NCBI RefSeq assembly: GCF_905404315.1
Contig: NC_066269.1
Span: forward strand, 9,866,501-9,930,500
DNA length: 64,000 nucleotides
Origin: Leptidea sinapis
Taxonomy: Eukaryota; Arthropoda; Insecta; Lepidoptera; Pieridae
Reading direction: 5' to 3'
Positions 9,808 to 20,269 of this stretch are shown piece by piece; position 1 is the stretch's first letter; each line of letters starts with the position of its first letter. The notes under the pieces are model-generated. The model was not told the origin of the DNA, searched no databases, and was given only the letters and a program-made list of their open reading frames with translations. The position numbers were made by a program, and so were the translations under genes.

Positions 9808-10178
9808 TTGTAACTAATTCTAGTAGGCTTCATAAGATACATAAGGGTTCATTAAGGGTAAATGTATACACTTTTATAATAAAGTCCCAGCCACTGTTTA
9901 GGCATTATGTTTTATAAAAAAAATGGCTCTGTCGTAAATCCTATTACTCCACATCTGAATATCTAAGTGATCGGACAGCCTGGGACTAGATTATGATTAT
10001 TTTATAGCAATAGAAATGACTGTACAATATTGTAAATTTTTATTGAAAAGATTGTGACTCTCAGAGCGCCATTTGTTTCCGAAGCGGTAGTAGTATCTAG
10101 TATATTAGAAATGACATCAAAAAGAATTCTAAAGGAATGCATTTTGAGAAAATAAATGCCTTTTATATCTTTATTTAC
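9808..10178 (+). mobile_element. LINE 3' end (RT tip plus 3' UTR)
   Basis: It begins in a degraded RT C terminus, including LSDRTAWD followed by a stop near 9966-9992, and continues into a 3' UTR with CAGAGCGCCATTTGTTTCCG and an AAATAAATGCCTTT-type end. An inverted relative with extra sequence lies at 29740-30065. Confidence 0.65.
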
Positions 10179-10179
10179 A

Positions 10180-10477
10180 TTCGTCACTCGAACGGTTGTC
10201 TCAGTTCATAATTTTTTTTTTTTTGCATAAAAGCTGAAGGAAAAGTTGTTGTTATCAACGAACACACCTAAATTAATTATTCATTGTATTCAAATATTTT
10301 AATGTCTCTGAGAGTTTGTGAGTTTATAGGAACTATTAACATTATGTGAGTATTTTTAATACCTTAGAGTTTAGAACATGCAATTAAACTCAACAGAATA
10401 AAACAAAGTTTATGTTGATTTAGCATTGGAACTTTATACAGTGACTTTGTAAATTCTCTACTAATATCATATTGAAG
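10180..10477. other. Mostly unassigned; short SINE-3 scrap
   Basis: CGTCACTCGAACGGTTGTCTCAG at 10184-10206 is a scrap of the SINE-3 head. The remainder is AT-rich with nothing recognised. Confidence 0.4.
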
Positions 10478-10721
10478 TCTTAGATCATTTATACATCAAG
10501 AAAAGTATTTCTGCCAGAAAAAGTGGCAGCTGTAAAAACGTCGAAAATAATTGAGGTTGACAGTTACCCTCTATTTTTTGCAATGCACGAAAACTAACAC
10601 AAAGCGAAATACAAATCTCAAGTGTAAGACAAAGCTTGTCACGCACACTAAAGTAATATACCTGGCCTGTTTTCATCGGTTGTGGTAAGAAGAGACTCCA
10701 TCTGAACGCATAAATTATCTA
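10478..10721. mobile_element. MITE of the 235-bp family
   Basis: Starts TTAGATCATTTATACAT and ends AACGCATAAATTATCTAAG, which are inverted relatives. The interior has GAGGTTGACAGTTACCCTC and CCTGGCCTGTTTTCATCGG as in 48691-48926. Confidence 0.8.
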
Positions 10722-10854
10722 AGAATGAAGTTATTAGTTAAGCTAAAAGATTTTCATATATAACTAGTAAAAAATATAAATTATAAAAATAAAAGAGTTG
10801 GAAATTTTATTCCTCAGTCACCACAATAGGTACAGACCCCCATAATCTTCATTT

Positions 10855-11113
10855 TTTTATGATAGTAAGGGACGAGACGAGCAGGACGTTTAGGTGATGG
10901 TTATTGATACGCCCTGCCCATTAAAATGCAGTGCCACTAAGCATTCTTGCGGCCAAATTTTTTGCGCGGCACTACAATTAGGTACGCACGTTACCTTGAG
11001 ACATAGGTTGTCTAATCTCATTTGGCCAGTAATTTCACTACGACGCCCATTCGATTGAAACACAATAATGCTTACACATTACTGCTTCACGGCAGAAATA
11101 GGCGCCGTCATTA
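10855..11113 (-). mobile_element. SINE-1 copy
   Basis: Inverted SINE-1: GGGACGAGACGAGCAGGACG near the left, GCACTACAATTAGG in the middle and CACGGCAGAAATAGGCGCCG at the right end. The last ~50 bp (reference 5' end) are missing. Confidence 0.85.
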
Positions 11114-11689
11114 TTTAACTTAAATATTAAAAAATAATTATTATATTGATGTTGTTATATTTATAATTCTCTGTTTTATTAATAGAGATATAATTAAGTC
11201 ATTTCTATCATAATTTTTGTATAACTCTTTATTTGTCTAATAATGTCTAGTCATAAGCATATCTCTAGACTCATAAGGCAGACAGACTTGATATTTGGTA
11301 GGAATATTCCTTTCACCTAGTAGATAAAAGACAAGAACGGATTTTACCAAATTCATGAACAGAACATCGTCTGTCGGGTCAGTTAGTTAATTATATATAA
11401 ATTGCTTAACGTTGGTATATCACACTTGTAAATGCTTTATATACCGTAAAGTCATATCCTATTATGTCCTTTATGTACTTACTGAAATTACTGTTGTATA
11501 ATAATTTGTGTGACTATTTGAATGAATAAATAAATAAAAAAAAAACGTTTCTGTGGTTTTGATTTTTGATACTTAAATCCAGTTCCTGTTTTTTGCATTT
11601 CAATAACCGATATGAAACTTTTTGACGATTTAGTTTTCAATTTGGTATTTGTATGACTGTGACAGATAAACATTTTCCATACATACATA
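11114..11689. other. AT-rich, possible old LINE tail
   Basis: Nothing coding. 11385-11545 ends in AATGAATAAATAAATAAA plus an A run and could be an old retroelement tail; this is a weak call. Confidence 0.3.
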
Positions 11690-11840
11690 CAGGCCCAGAG
11701 GCAAGGAGAGTGTACAAAGTACCACCTTCGCGTTTTAATAGGTCTACTGGAAACCCAAGCGCTGGCAGCTATTTCGGTTAACGGATCAGCCTAGCTATCC
11801 AACGAAATACTTCCAGTATTCTTGGTACACTTCCCCTTAA
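11690..11840 (-). other. GC-richer fragment, possibly retroelement coding sequence
   Basis: About half G+C against AT-rich neighbours. The minus strand reads PVDLLKREGGTLYTLLASGP in one frame before stops. I could not assign a family; either an exon or a transposon remnant is possible. Confidence 0.3.
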
Positions 11841-11854
11841 TGATAGTTAAATAA

Positions 11855-12020
11855 TATTAACACCCTTACTCTTACACAAATACTTGCCCCAAACTAGGCA
11901 CAGCCTGTACTATGGGTATCAGACAACGATATATTTAATTCAATATACTTACTTGAACATACCTAAATACAAATAAACATCCATGACTCGGAAACAAACA
12001 TTCATATTCATCAGTTTTAT
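11855..12020 (-). mobile_element. SINE-2 body, head missing
   Basis: Inverted body of the tRNA-headed SINE at 45735-45990: ACTTGCCCCAAACTAGGCAC, CAGACAACGATATATTTAAT and CATGACTCGGAAACAAACAT are the inverse of that copy's tail. Confidence 0.75.
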
Positions 12021-12493
12021 TTTAATGTAATCACAGTATTGTGAATATAGTTATAAGATTTCTTAGTTTGAATAAATATTTTGCATACTATATTTTTGGA
12101 AACATTGATATTTAGATTCAGGATGATCTATCTAAGGGTATTTAATTAGGTATTTATTTCTAAGGAAGGCAGTCATACCTCATGCAAAATAACACAAAAT
12201 GTAACTAAGTACACCGTTATATACTCACTTTTGCTATATATTTTCGATTTAATATTATACAGTACCACTTCTTGACAAACCACATATTTAAGGTACAATG
12301 TTTTGATAAATATGCATTCATTGAACGACCACATTTCACTCACAGTACTATAACGATACGTTGTTTATGACAGAAATAACGAAATTCACTTAGTTATTGA
12401 GGGTACTTCGAAAACATTTAATTTTAATTTTGTGCGCTTAAAATAATTGTTACCTAAATTTGGCGGGTGGCGGTTTAGTTGTGTGATTGTGCC
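12021..12493. other. No feature seen
   Basis: AT-rich non-coding sequence. Confidence 0.45.
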
Positions 12494-12560
12494 AAAATAT
12501 TTTGAGCGGCACTACAATGGCGCTCGTCACCTTTAGATATACGATCTTAAGTCTTGTTAA
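12494..12560 (-). mobile_element. SINE-1 scrap
   Basis: TTTTGAGCGGCACTACAATG, then GCGCTCGTCACCTTTAGATA, then CTTAAGTCTTG matches the middle of inverted SINE-1 only. Confidence 0.6.
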
Positions 12561-12631
12561 GTTAGATCTTAAATTTAGTTTAAAAATAGCAAAATTGTCT
12601 ATGCTATGAAGTCGTTAAATTATACTCCAAC

Positions 12632-12889
12632 GGCCTTACAAATAAACTTGGTATAAAGTAATACCTGACAATGAACTAAGAATAAAATTAAGATGTTGAT
12701 TATATCGCTGACAACACTGATAGTTCTGAAGTTTTTCGAATTTTAAGCAGCCGTGCATATAAATGCGGGAAGCGTTATACCTCCGAATAAACCAATCATA
12801 AGCAAAATGACTTTTTGTAAACATTTTGCTTATTCTTGGCTTATTTTCAAGTATAACTTTATTCCAAGTTTATTTTACTTAGTCTGGCC
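12632..12889. mobile_element. MITE with GGCCTTACAAATAAACTTGG ends
   Basis: The left end reads GGCCTTACAAATAAACTTGG then TATAAAGT; the right end inverted reads GGCCAGACTAAGTAAAATAA then ACTTGGAATAAAGT. The same element, interrupted by SINE-1, lies at 36356-36842, and a degraded piece at 24640-24785. Confidence 0.7.
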
Positions 12890-12942
12890 ATAAATATTGT
12901 CACAATTAAAAATAAACAAAATATTACATTTGAACTTCTGTA

Positions 12943-12991
12943 TTGGCGCCAAAATGAGAATGCTCATTGAGTTTTCCCATTTTGGCGCCAA
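12943..12991. repeat. Inverted repeat around TTGGCGCCAAAATG
   Basis: Left arm TTGGCGCCAAAATGAGAA (12943-12960) faces right arm TTCCCATTTTGGCGCCAA (12974-12991). Arms pair at 17 of 18 positions around a 13-bp centre. Each arm also contains TTGGCGCC, resembling an E2F site; no function is claimed. Confidence 0.8.
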
Positions 12992-13074
12992 TTGTACAAT
13001 ATTTTGCGATATTAAAATGTAGTGGGGTGATAAAGGGAACCGAATCGCTGTGATTGCATTACACAAAGTAAGTA

Positions 13075-14121
13075 TAGAGCCAAATGCAATTTTTAAAACT
13101 CTCCATACGCAGCAAAAGAGATGAAGATAGCACCTAGATCCATGTCGCGTATTTGAAAAGACTGAGGACGTGCAGCCTATAAGAGACGTACTGGTAATTA
13201 CTTAACTGATAATTTAAAAAAGAATAGGGTGGTAAAATCGAAATAACAACTGAAGCGGTACGCAAAGGGAGGTCACAGAAAAAAATTGTTTCCGGATGAG
13301 AATTTTTTTACAACTGAGAAACATTTTAACAAACAAAATGACTGTATTTATGCTTAAAGCTCTAAGGAAGCTTCCCAATTAGTCAAGAGAATGCAACGTG
13401 GACACTATCCGACCTCAGTGATGGATTGGTGGGGTACTAGCTATGAAGGAGTGACTAAGTCAAACTTTTGTGTAAAGATTATTAAAATATCCGCACAAGT
13501 GTATAAAGATACCTTTCACCAACAACACCATGTTCAATAACCAAGAATGGTCCTTCCAGCAAGACTCGGTACTGGGTCATAAAGCTCGGTCTACGCAGTC
13601 TTGGTTGGAAATGAAACTGACCATAAATCATAATCCGCTTGGTGGGGTATGAGCTATTAAGGAGTGACCGAGCCATACTTTTATAAAAAAAGGTATCCAA
13701 ACATCGGCACAAGTGCATCAAGATAACATTCTTGAGAAGGTAGTGAAGCCCCTTAATAACACCATGTTTGACCAAGTTTGGGCCAAGAATGGTCCTTCCA
13801 GCAAGACTCGGCGCCGGGTCATAAAGCTCGGTCTACGCACTCTTGGTTGGAAACGAACGTTTCGGACTACATGAGAGCTGAAGACTGGCCTTAGTCTAGT
13901 CTAGTCCCGATCTTAATCCGCTGGATTATGATTTATGGTCAGTTTTACAGAGTACGGCTTGCTCTTTGCAATAATAATTTGGAGTTCCTAAAACAATCCG
14001 TACGATTGGCAGTGAAGATTTTTCGATAGAGTGCGTGCTTCTATTGATAACTGGCCTCAACGTTTAAAGGACTGTATTGCAGCCATTGGACACCACTTCG
14101 ATAAGCTTTTTATATTTTAAA
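13075..14121 (+). pseudogene. Mariner-family (maT-like, DD37D) transposase pseudogene
   Basis: Read with a few stops and shifts, the plus strand gives RRTGNYLTDNLKKNRVVKS, then a PDEN first-aspartate site near 13295, then HYPTSVMDWWGTSYEGVTK, QDSAPGHKARSTHSWLETN (second aspartate at 13805) and PDLNPLDYDLW (third at 13924), ending near DNWPQRLKDCIAAIGHHF. With the small local duplication AGTCTAGTCT discounted, 37 residues separate the second and third aspartates, as in the maT (DD37D) group of Tc1/mariner transposases, which cut and rejoin DNA ends. A segment of about 210 bp is tandemly duplicated (13432-13640 and 13650-13860). Stops, frameshifts and the duplication make it inactive. Terminal repeats were not identified. 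Confidence 0.85.
13432..13860 (+). repeat. Tandem duplication inside the mariner pseudogene
   Basis: GGTGGGGTACTAGCTATGAA at 13432 and GGTGGGGTATGAGCTATTAA at about 13641 begin parallel blocks that both run through GAATGGTCCTTCCAGCAAGA to TCTTGGTTGGAAA. The two copies have diverged, so the duplication is not recent. At the junction, 13615-13642 holds an inverted copy of 13918-13946. Confidence 0.85.
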
Positions 14122-14684
14122 TTGTTTTATATTTCTGTATTAAACTAACATACTGTAAAAATAATAAATGTTATTTGTAATTGGAGTTTTTTTTTCTTTG
14201 TTTCAGTATTTATTAGCAAGACAAGGTATTCAAGATTCCGGTATTTGTAGTAGGACACGTGTCTTACATCGATAAAATTAAAAGTTATTTATGTACTTTT
14301 AATTACAACATATTGTGTCGATAGATGTCAATTAACAGTGAATATTATAAAACTTTGATTGATCGTTTATAATAAAAGTAGTTTTTTTTTTGCAACATTG
14401 ACGCTAAGTACGGTATGAATTGTTGAATTAAACATATTTTATACACTTTCAAAGAATTAAAACGCGTGTAGGTTTTTGTAACTGTATTTTTTACATAAAT
14501 TTTGCGTAAAAGCTACATTTTTATTAAAATTTTAGTTAACATAACTTATGTAAGTTAATTCTTTTAAATTTTATATTTAAATGTATAAACCTCGCGTTAA
14601 TAAAAAAAAATACAATTTATCAACTGTACCTTTATATCATAGGAGCGTTCGGGCACAGTAGAGATGTTCAGGTTCAACGTATGT
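14122..14684. repeat. AT-rich; contains a fold-back repeat relative
   Basis: 14440-14620 carries AAAACGCGTGTAGGTTTTTG, GCGTAAAAGC and, inverted near the end, AACCTCGCGTTAA, the words of the 9010-9170 repeat. The rest is unassigned. Confidence 0.45.
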
Positions 14685-14800
14685 TAAGTGATCACTTCCG
14701 AAAGCAATCTTACAATAATAAAGGAATCACATAAGAGTTGAGCGAGCGGCATATTAGAAAGCTGTACGAGATTTTTTCTCCTGGAAACACCACGCCAAGT
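14685..14800 (-). mobile_element. Degraded LINE-A 3' fragment
   Basis: GTTAAGTGATCACTTCCG, AGGAATCACATAAGAG, GCTGTACGAGATTTTTT and CTGGAAACACCACGCCAAG follow the inverted LINE-A 3' end in order but are strongly diverged. Confidence 0.5.
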
Positions 14801-14864
14801 GATATTAGATTGACCGTGATTTAGTATAATATTTTGAATAAATATTTGAATTTGAAGTTACAAG

Positions 14865-15175
14865 TCAGTGGGAGGCTCCTTTGCACAGGATGCCGGCTAG
14901 ATTATGGGTACCACAACGGCGCCTATTTCTGCCGTGAAGCAGTAATGTGTAAGCATTATTGTGCTTCGGTTTGAAGGGTGCCGTAATTAGTGAAATTACT
15001 GGGCAAATGAGACTTAACATCTTATGTCTCAAGGTGACGAGTGCAGTTGAAATGCCGCTCAGAATTTTTGAGGTTTTTCGAGAATCCTGAGCGGCACTGC
15101 AATGTAATGGGCAGGGTGTATCAATTACCATTAGCTGAACGTCCTGCTCGTCTCGTCCGTTAGTTACATAAAAAA
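14865..15175 (+). mobile_element. SINE-1 copy, nearly full length
   Basis: Starts AGTGGGAGGCTCCTTTGCAC, contains GAAGCAGTAATGTGTAAGCA and GAGCGGCACTGCAATGTAAT, and ends GTCCTGCTCGTCTCGTCCGT then TTACATAAAAAAG. The minus-strand open frame across it is a shadow. Confidence 0.9.
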
Positions 15176-15264
15176 GTCTACCAAACCAAATAGTTAATAA
15201 CTCAAAATTCGCATTCGACAAGTCAAGACCATAAAGATACATAAATACATTTAAAAAAAATGAA

Positions 15265-15362
15265 TCTGAAACACAAATATTCGTGTCCATGCACCTACCG
15301 AGATTCGGACCCGGTGACTCTCTAAGTGAGTAGGGTCACTAACCACTGGGCTGTAAGTTTCA
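15265..15362 (-). mobile_element. SINE-2 head (tRNA-like)
   Basis: The inverse reads CCCAGTGGTTAGTGACCCT (A-box region) and GGGTCCGAATCTCGGTAGGT (B-box region), matching the head of the copy at 45735. Only the head and a short body remain. Confidence 0.7.
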
Positions 15363-15692
15363 TTCTGGACTTGTATTGTCGTTAGTTCTCTAAATTCATT
15401 TACTATTCACTAGATACGAGATTACTTTTTAATTTAAGCTTGTCAGTAACTAGTAGTACTTGAGAAGTAGGTGATGAAAACCTGTTTATAATTACGTTTT
15501 GTGAAGGAATATGTGTCAAGTTAAACATGAGATTGGTACTTGAGGATATCCTGTGTATAGTTCCTCATGGGAGGTTTTGTGCCCTTGCTGAGAACATTTC
15601 GTTGACAATTAATTTTACTTCAAACTTGTGAAAAAATTGTGTGAAAGAATAACTTCATCAGCAATCGCGATCAATTTATCTATATTTATATA
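15363..15692. other. No feature seen
   Basis: AT-rich non-coding sequence. Confidence 0.45.
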
Positions 15693-15885
15693 TAGTAAAC
15701 TAGCCGTTCCCGCCCGCTTTGCTGGGTGAATTTTAAAAGGAATAAACCTTGGAATTCAAAAAATAAGTATTCATAAACCGTCTACGATAAATTTCGCATC
15801 AAATGGTGGTAGTTTCATGTGGATACGTTCAGTGCTTTAGGCGTGATTGAGCCTCAAACAAAGACCATTTTCATTATATATATAT
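15693..15885 (-). repeat. Dispersed repeat starting at CTAGCCGTTCCCGCCCGC
   Basis: AAACTAGCCGTTCCCGCCCG next to CAGTGCTTTAGGCGTGATTG, inverted, is the arrangement of a very common lepidopteran repeat (from memory) whose 3' end is CTAG. It is probably another Helitron; the 5' end is unclear. Confidence 0.4.
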
Positions 15886-16512
15886 GTAGTATTATCGTGG
15901 ATCGTGGTAGTAGATTAAATCATAAATGAATATTATTATTTATTTCATTCATAAAAATCATGTTTTTTTTTATTTTTGTATTCTACAAAGGACACACTGG
16001 GTTCGTGATAACTAAAATAAGAATTAAACGAAGGAATATTAATAAGAAAATAATCACAAAGAATAATCAAATACATGCTAAATCTAGAGAAAAGTTAGCT
16101 GCGCCTTTCACCCCACAGCGCGACGGAGCCTTTCACCTCAGAGCGTGACGTATCAGCCTAACTTACACTACTAACTGTGTGGTGCGCCAAAAGAAATATT
16201 CTCTTTAAAAAGTCTAATATTTTTTGTTACTCATGTGCGATTTTGATAATGACATCTATATTTGACGCGATTTCTGTTAGAATTTCAGGTTTTCATGAAT
16301 TTTGAGTGACGTTGCCCCTCCATCTGGTTAACATCTCCACTTTCTTGTCAATGCTTAATGAAATTCAAGTGGACGTATAAAATCAAAGTCAAGTCCATTA
16401 CGACAATTTTTTTTACTACTAAATGATCTGCAAAGTGGTCTTGAATAAAAAACATCTTTACGCCCGATAAATACTAATTTGGGTCGGAAAAAATCTAAAT
16501 TGAATGTGCATA
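15886..16512. other. No feature seen
   Basis: AT-rich. A 62-codon frame at 15960-16148 is lysine/asparagine-rich low complexity and not convincing. Confidence 0.4.
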
Positions 16513-16921
16513 TCTATACTAATATACTAATAAATACTAATATACTAATATATACTAATACTAATAATATTATAAAGCTGCAGTGTTTGTTTGTTTGTTT
16601 GAACGCGCTAATCTCTGGTACTACTGGTCCGATTTGAATGATTCTTTCAGTGTTGGGTAGTCGATTTATTTTTCGTCGATCATTTATCGAGGAAGGCTAT
16701 AGGCTATGTTTTTTTTTTCAGAATTAGGGTTCAGTAATAAAATTGCTATTTTGTAACACAAGGTGTAAAATCGAAAACCTATTTTTGCGTGCGCTGCAAA
16801 AACTATTGACAATAGAACAAAATGATGTACAGGCTATAATATAACCAATATTTTATTACTTATAAAACTATCGCGTGAATTATACTTTATATGGCAAAAC
16901 AACGTTTGCCGGGTCAGCTAG
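16513..16921 (+). mobile_element. Non-autonomous Helitron, complete
   Basis: Begins TCTATACTAATATACTAATA after an A and ends in CTAG before a T, so it sits between A and T as Helitrons do. Just inside the 3' end is the hairpin GGCAAA-ACAACG-TTTGCC (16893-16910) and then GGGTCAGCTAG. The 5' end carries an expanded ACTAATAT-type repeat (16519-16570). Closely matches 30651-30996. It has no coding sequence and depends on a Rep/helicase supplied elsewhere. Confidence 0.85.
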
Positions 16922-17267
16922 TATATATTATGTACAGAAGCAAACCCGTTTTCTTTCTCCCTTGTGAATTATATCTGTGAGTAATAATTAAAGCTGCGTA
17001 TACAGGTTGTCATGCTAATATACAGGTTGTCCCAAACCTGTGCTCCCAAACCATGCTACACGGACGCGAAGTAATCTAATAAATATTGACAAATAACGTT
17101 TCGCTGCAGTAAGGCTTTTTCGCATAAAATAAAATATATAAGACTACCGTAATCACCCGCATAATATATTAAAAGAAAATATTTTATTTTAAGGTGAAAT
17201 ATTAAGTCAGAACTATTATTTGAGGATCATAAATAAAAGGAAGAGACAATTCAGATACAAATTTACT
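16922..17267. other. No feature seen
   Basis: Short near-duplicate words CAGGTTGTC occur at about 17000-17030; nothing else is notable. Confidence 0.4.
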
Positions 17268-17576
17268 AGTGGGAGGCTCCTTTGCGCAGGATGCCGGCTA
17301 GATTATGGATACCACAACGGCGCCTAATATTTCCGTGAAGCAGTCATGTGTAAGCATTATTGTGTTTCGGTCTAATGGGCGCCGTAGCTATCGAAATTAC
17401 TGGGCAAATGAGACTTAACATCTTATGTCTCAAGGTGATGAGCGCAATTGTAGTGCCGCTCAGAATTTTCGGGTTTTTCAAGAATCCTGAGCGGCAATGC
17501 ATTGTGATGGGCAGGGAGTATTAATTACCATCAGCTGTCTGCCCGCTCGTCTCGTCCGTTACTGTCATTAAAGAAA
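17268..17576 (+). mobile_element. SINE-1 copy, nearly full length
   Basis: AGTGGGAGGCTCCTTTGCGC at the start, GGGCGCCGTAGCTATCGAAA in the middle and GTCCGTTACTGTCATTAAAG at the end. Confidence 0.9.
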
Positions 17577-18179
17577 ATAGTTTAAAAAAAAACTAAACAA
17601 CACGGATTTAGAAGAGAACAGGATGCAGAAGAATTATTATTTTAATAATATCTTAAGAAGCACCCCACGCTTTTTATATAATGAAATATAATATAATATT
17701 TTTTTACACTATTTTCAATTTAAATTTATTTTCTATTTTTAGTTGAATTTTATGTAAAGCGTGTTCTTTAGTTTTTTTTAAACTATTATTTATTTTTCAT
17801 TTTTTAGTTATTTTTTTTTAGATTGAATGAAGGGATTTTAATATTTGCGAATAAAATATTTTAGTTATATTGAATGATCACTTAATTCAGCTAGCCCGAG
17901 ATCCCCGAACTAGCTATTATAATAAATAGCTCAGTTAAATCACGCATTAATAATTTATAATGGAAATATAAGCTTACCGCCATCTATTCGCTTCTAAACG
18001 AATTAGATACTTTCATTTTGTGGACCTGTCTTGACATGTCGCGCGTTTCCTTTATAGTTTACAATAAATTACTAGATGGCGCTTATTAGTGATTTATTTA
18101 TTTAAAAATTATATAAATTAACAAAAATCATATTTTGCAATTGAAAAATTGAATAGTTTTATCAAATTAGTATGATGTC
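17577..18179. other. AT-rich, no feature seen
   Basis: Long A/T runs. TAGATGGCGCTTATTAGTG at 18073 is a word common in lepidopteran repeats (from memory), but no element could be delimited. Confidence 0.4.
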
Positions 18180-18300
18180 ATCGGTCTTCGATAAATCTAC
18201 AAAGTTTGAACGAAATCTAGCGGTTTAAAGTGGGTCAAAATCGCGCCCAAAGAAGTCGGTTACAAACATACAAGTGAAGCTAATATAAAGCGTGTAAAAA
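18180..18300 (+). repeat. Dispersed repeat (AAGTTTGAACGAAATC... AAGCGTGTAAA)
   Basis: Shares order and wording with 21870-21985 and 26880-27000: a GATAA..TGT.CAAAGTTT start, an AAGTGG.T.AAAAT middle and an AAGCTAATA..AAGCGTGTTAAA end. Probably the 3' part of one transposon family; not identified. Confidence 0.5.
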
Positions 18301-19094
18301 ACAATTTAATTAACAACAAATTTTCAAAATCTCTGTGGTTAGCTGCAGGATATCTGCAGATATAACAGCCTTTATATCTGTTGCTTGTCATTTGCTTTCA
18401 GATGGTTCGCCTTCGTTTATGTAAGTAGCTAATGAATTGAATTGAATTAATATACTATGCTAGTTTATAGTTTAACGAAAACCGGAGTTTTGATGGAGCC
18501 GAGTTCAAACAGCCGTATACCACGCAATACGCTGGCAAACAGATCGCGGAAACAAATAACAACGTGACACTTGTTTTGACGCGCCACTCGCTACTGCAAC
18601 ACCGCCAAAACCGCTTAGGGGCCTAGTAGATGCGCATGTTTGAGTGTGTGTGTCATTTCGAACGTTGGTAGGCAGTTTCCGTGCTGTTATATATGTCTAC
18701 TGTGGCATAAGTAAGAGTGATTAAGAAGAAGTGACATTGTGCTTAGCCATTGAAAAACGGGAATCAAACTACACTCCCGTTCCAAAGAAGGTGGTGCCTT
18801 TCTAAACGCGACCTCTAGGTTTTTTCATGATTAAATGACACAGTGGGAATTTTCATATCTACGCTTTTAATTAGATATTTATATGCACAGTGTTTTATAG
18901 TCGCTAATCATATTAAACTGCGGAAAAACACCATTAAATTCCACGACCTCAACGTTTTTCCTACCAGATATTATTATTATAATTATATTGAGGTTAATTG
19001 CTTAAGCCTTCGTCTCACATAGGAGAGCCTACGTGAGTCTATAGGTATTGTCACCACTGGCAGTAAGTACTTACAAACGACTTTCTAAAAGAGT
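18301..19094. other. No feature seen
   Basis: 18480-18760 is less AT-rich, with ACGCAATACGCTGGCAAACA and a GTGTGTGTGT run, but it contains no recognisable exon or element. Confidence 0.4.
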
Positions 19095-19588
19095 CGCCGG
19101 ACAGCCGGTTTTTCCGTCGGTTATACTGTAAAAACTACTAAACCGATCGGAATAATACTTGTACCATAAGATGTAGCATGTTGCGGAGCAAGTTTTAGTT
19201 TATGATATTCATCGGAAATCTAAATTTGTTTGTCTTATAAATACCTATATACTCACAATACAAAGTATTTAATATAATATTAATAATAGCACACTCTTAC
19301 ACAAATTATTTGCCCCAAACCAGGTATAGCCTGTACTATGGATACAAGACAACGACATATTTAATACAGTATACTTACCAAAACATGCATATATACAAAT
19401 AAACACCCATGACTCGGAAATAAACATTCATATTCATCATATAAGTGATTGCACCTACCGGGATTCGAACCCGAGAGTTAATTAATTAATTAAGTTAATA
19501 ACATTTCATTACATATCACAATTCATACAATGAGCGAGAAAGGGTACTTAATTTATATGGCAAAACAACGTTTGCCGGGTCGGCACTA
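19095..19588 (+). mobile_element. Helitron relic interrupted by SINE-2
   Basis: The left part (GGACAGCCGGTTTTTCCGTC, CGGTTATACTG) matches 5116-5285. The right part ends in hairpin GGCAAAACAACGTTTGCC (19559-19576), then GGGTCGGCACTAG. Between them lies the SINE-2 copy at 19268-19480. Confidence 0.65.
19268..19480 (-). mobile_element. SINE-2 copy inside a Helitron relic
   Basis: The inverse begins at the B box GGGTTCGAATCCCGGTAGGT and runs through the body to the AATATTATTA-type tail. The A-box half of the head is missing. Confidence 0.75.
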
Positions 19589-20090
19589 GTAAAAGTACAT
19601 TTCACAAAAAAAAAATTGCCTTGTGTTATAATATCATGTACGAAGGTAAAAAAATCATCTAACTTGTAGCCAATAGATGGTTTCAGAAAACACATTGCAA
19701 ACACAGAATCTATAACACAATATTAGCCAATAGCGATTGTTAACGATATGTTGTGATGTGTCGTGACCAATCACAACATGTTATCGTTATTAACTGACCA
19801 ATGAACATTCAGTACCCGCGCCCTTTTACATCAATTGATTGGCGGAATTGTTCGTATTACGAATATTCTATTTATTCGTAAAGGGTTCGTTCGTTAGGGG
19901 TTAAAAGTTCACTTTAAGGTCACATTAGTGTGCCACTTGCAACTTGAACTTAAAAACTAAAAACTTACGCTAAAGCGCGAATAAACTTGATCGTTTGTGG
20001 TTTAAAATATTTGAAGGTTCAATTCATTATGGATTCTGAGAATGTAACCTTAAAATGGACTGATTCAATTATAATTGGTATATTATATTA
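19589..20090. other. No feature seen
   Basis: AT-rich. 19735-19800 has a near-palindromic ACAACATGTTATCGTTATTA region. No exon. Confidence 0.4.
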
Positions 20091-20160
20091 TCTATACTTA
20101 TAAATGGAGAGCCATTATTCCTTCGGTTATCCTGCGAAAACTACTGAACTCTATATGAAA
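20091..20160 (+). mobile_element. Helitron head fragment
   Basis: TCTATACTTATAAATGGAGA then GCCATTATTCCTTCGGTTAT is the 5' end of the family seen at 5116 and 19095. It stops after ~70 bp. Confidence 0.5.
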
Positions 20161-20269
20161 TATTCACGCACAACTTATGCTAGAAACTCATATGTAAATC
20201 TTTCATGCAGTTATTGAAATAGTAAGGACTGTCTTTACTCTCTAAGCTTATATTTTTCTATTTTTGTAA

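Noticed and set aside
12974..12991. Promoter with an E2F site
   Set aside because: There is no nearby transcription start, gene or conservation evidence; the motif is part of a symmetric inverted repeat.
17968..17990. First exon of the receptor (ATGGCG before GTAAGC on the minus strand)
   Set aside because: The phase does not fit the 9370 exon (it would create an early stop), and the surrounding words are repeat-like.
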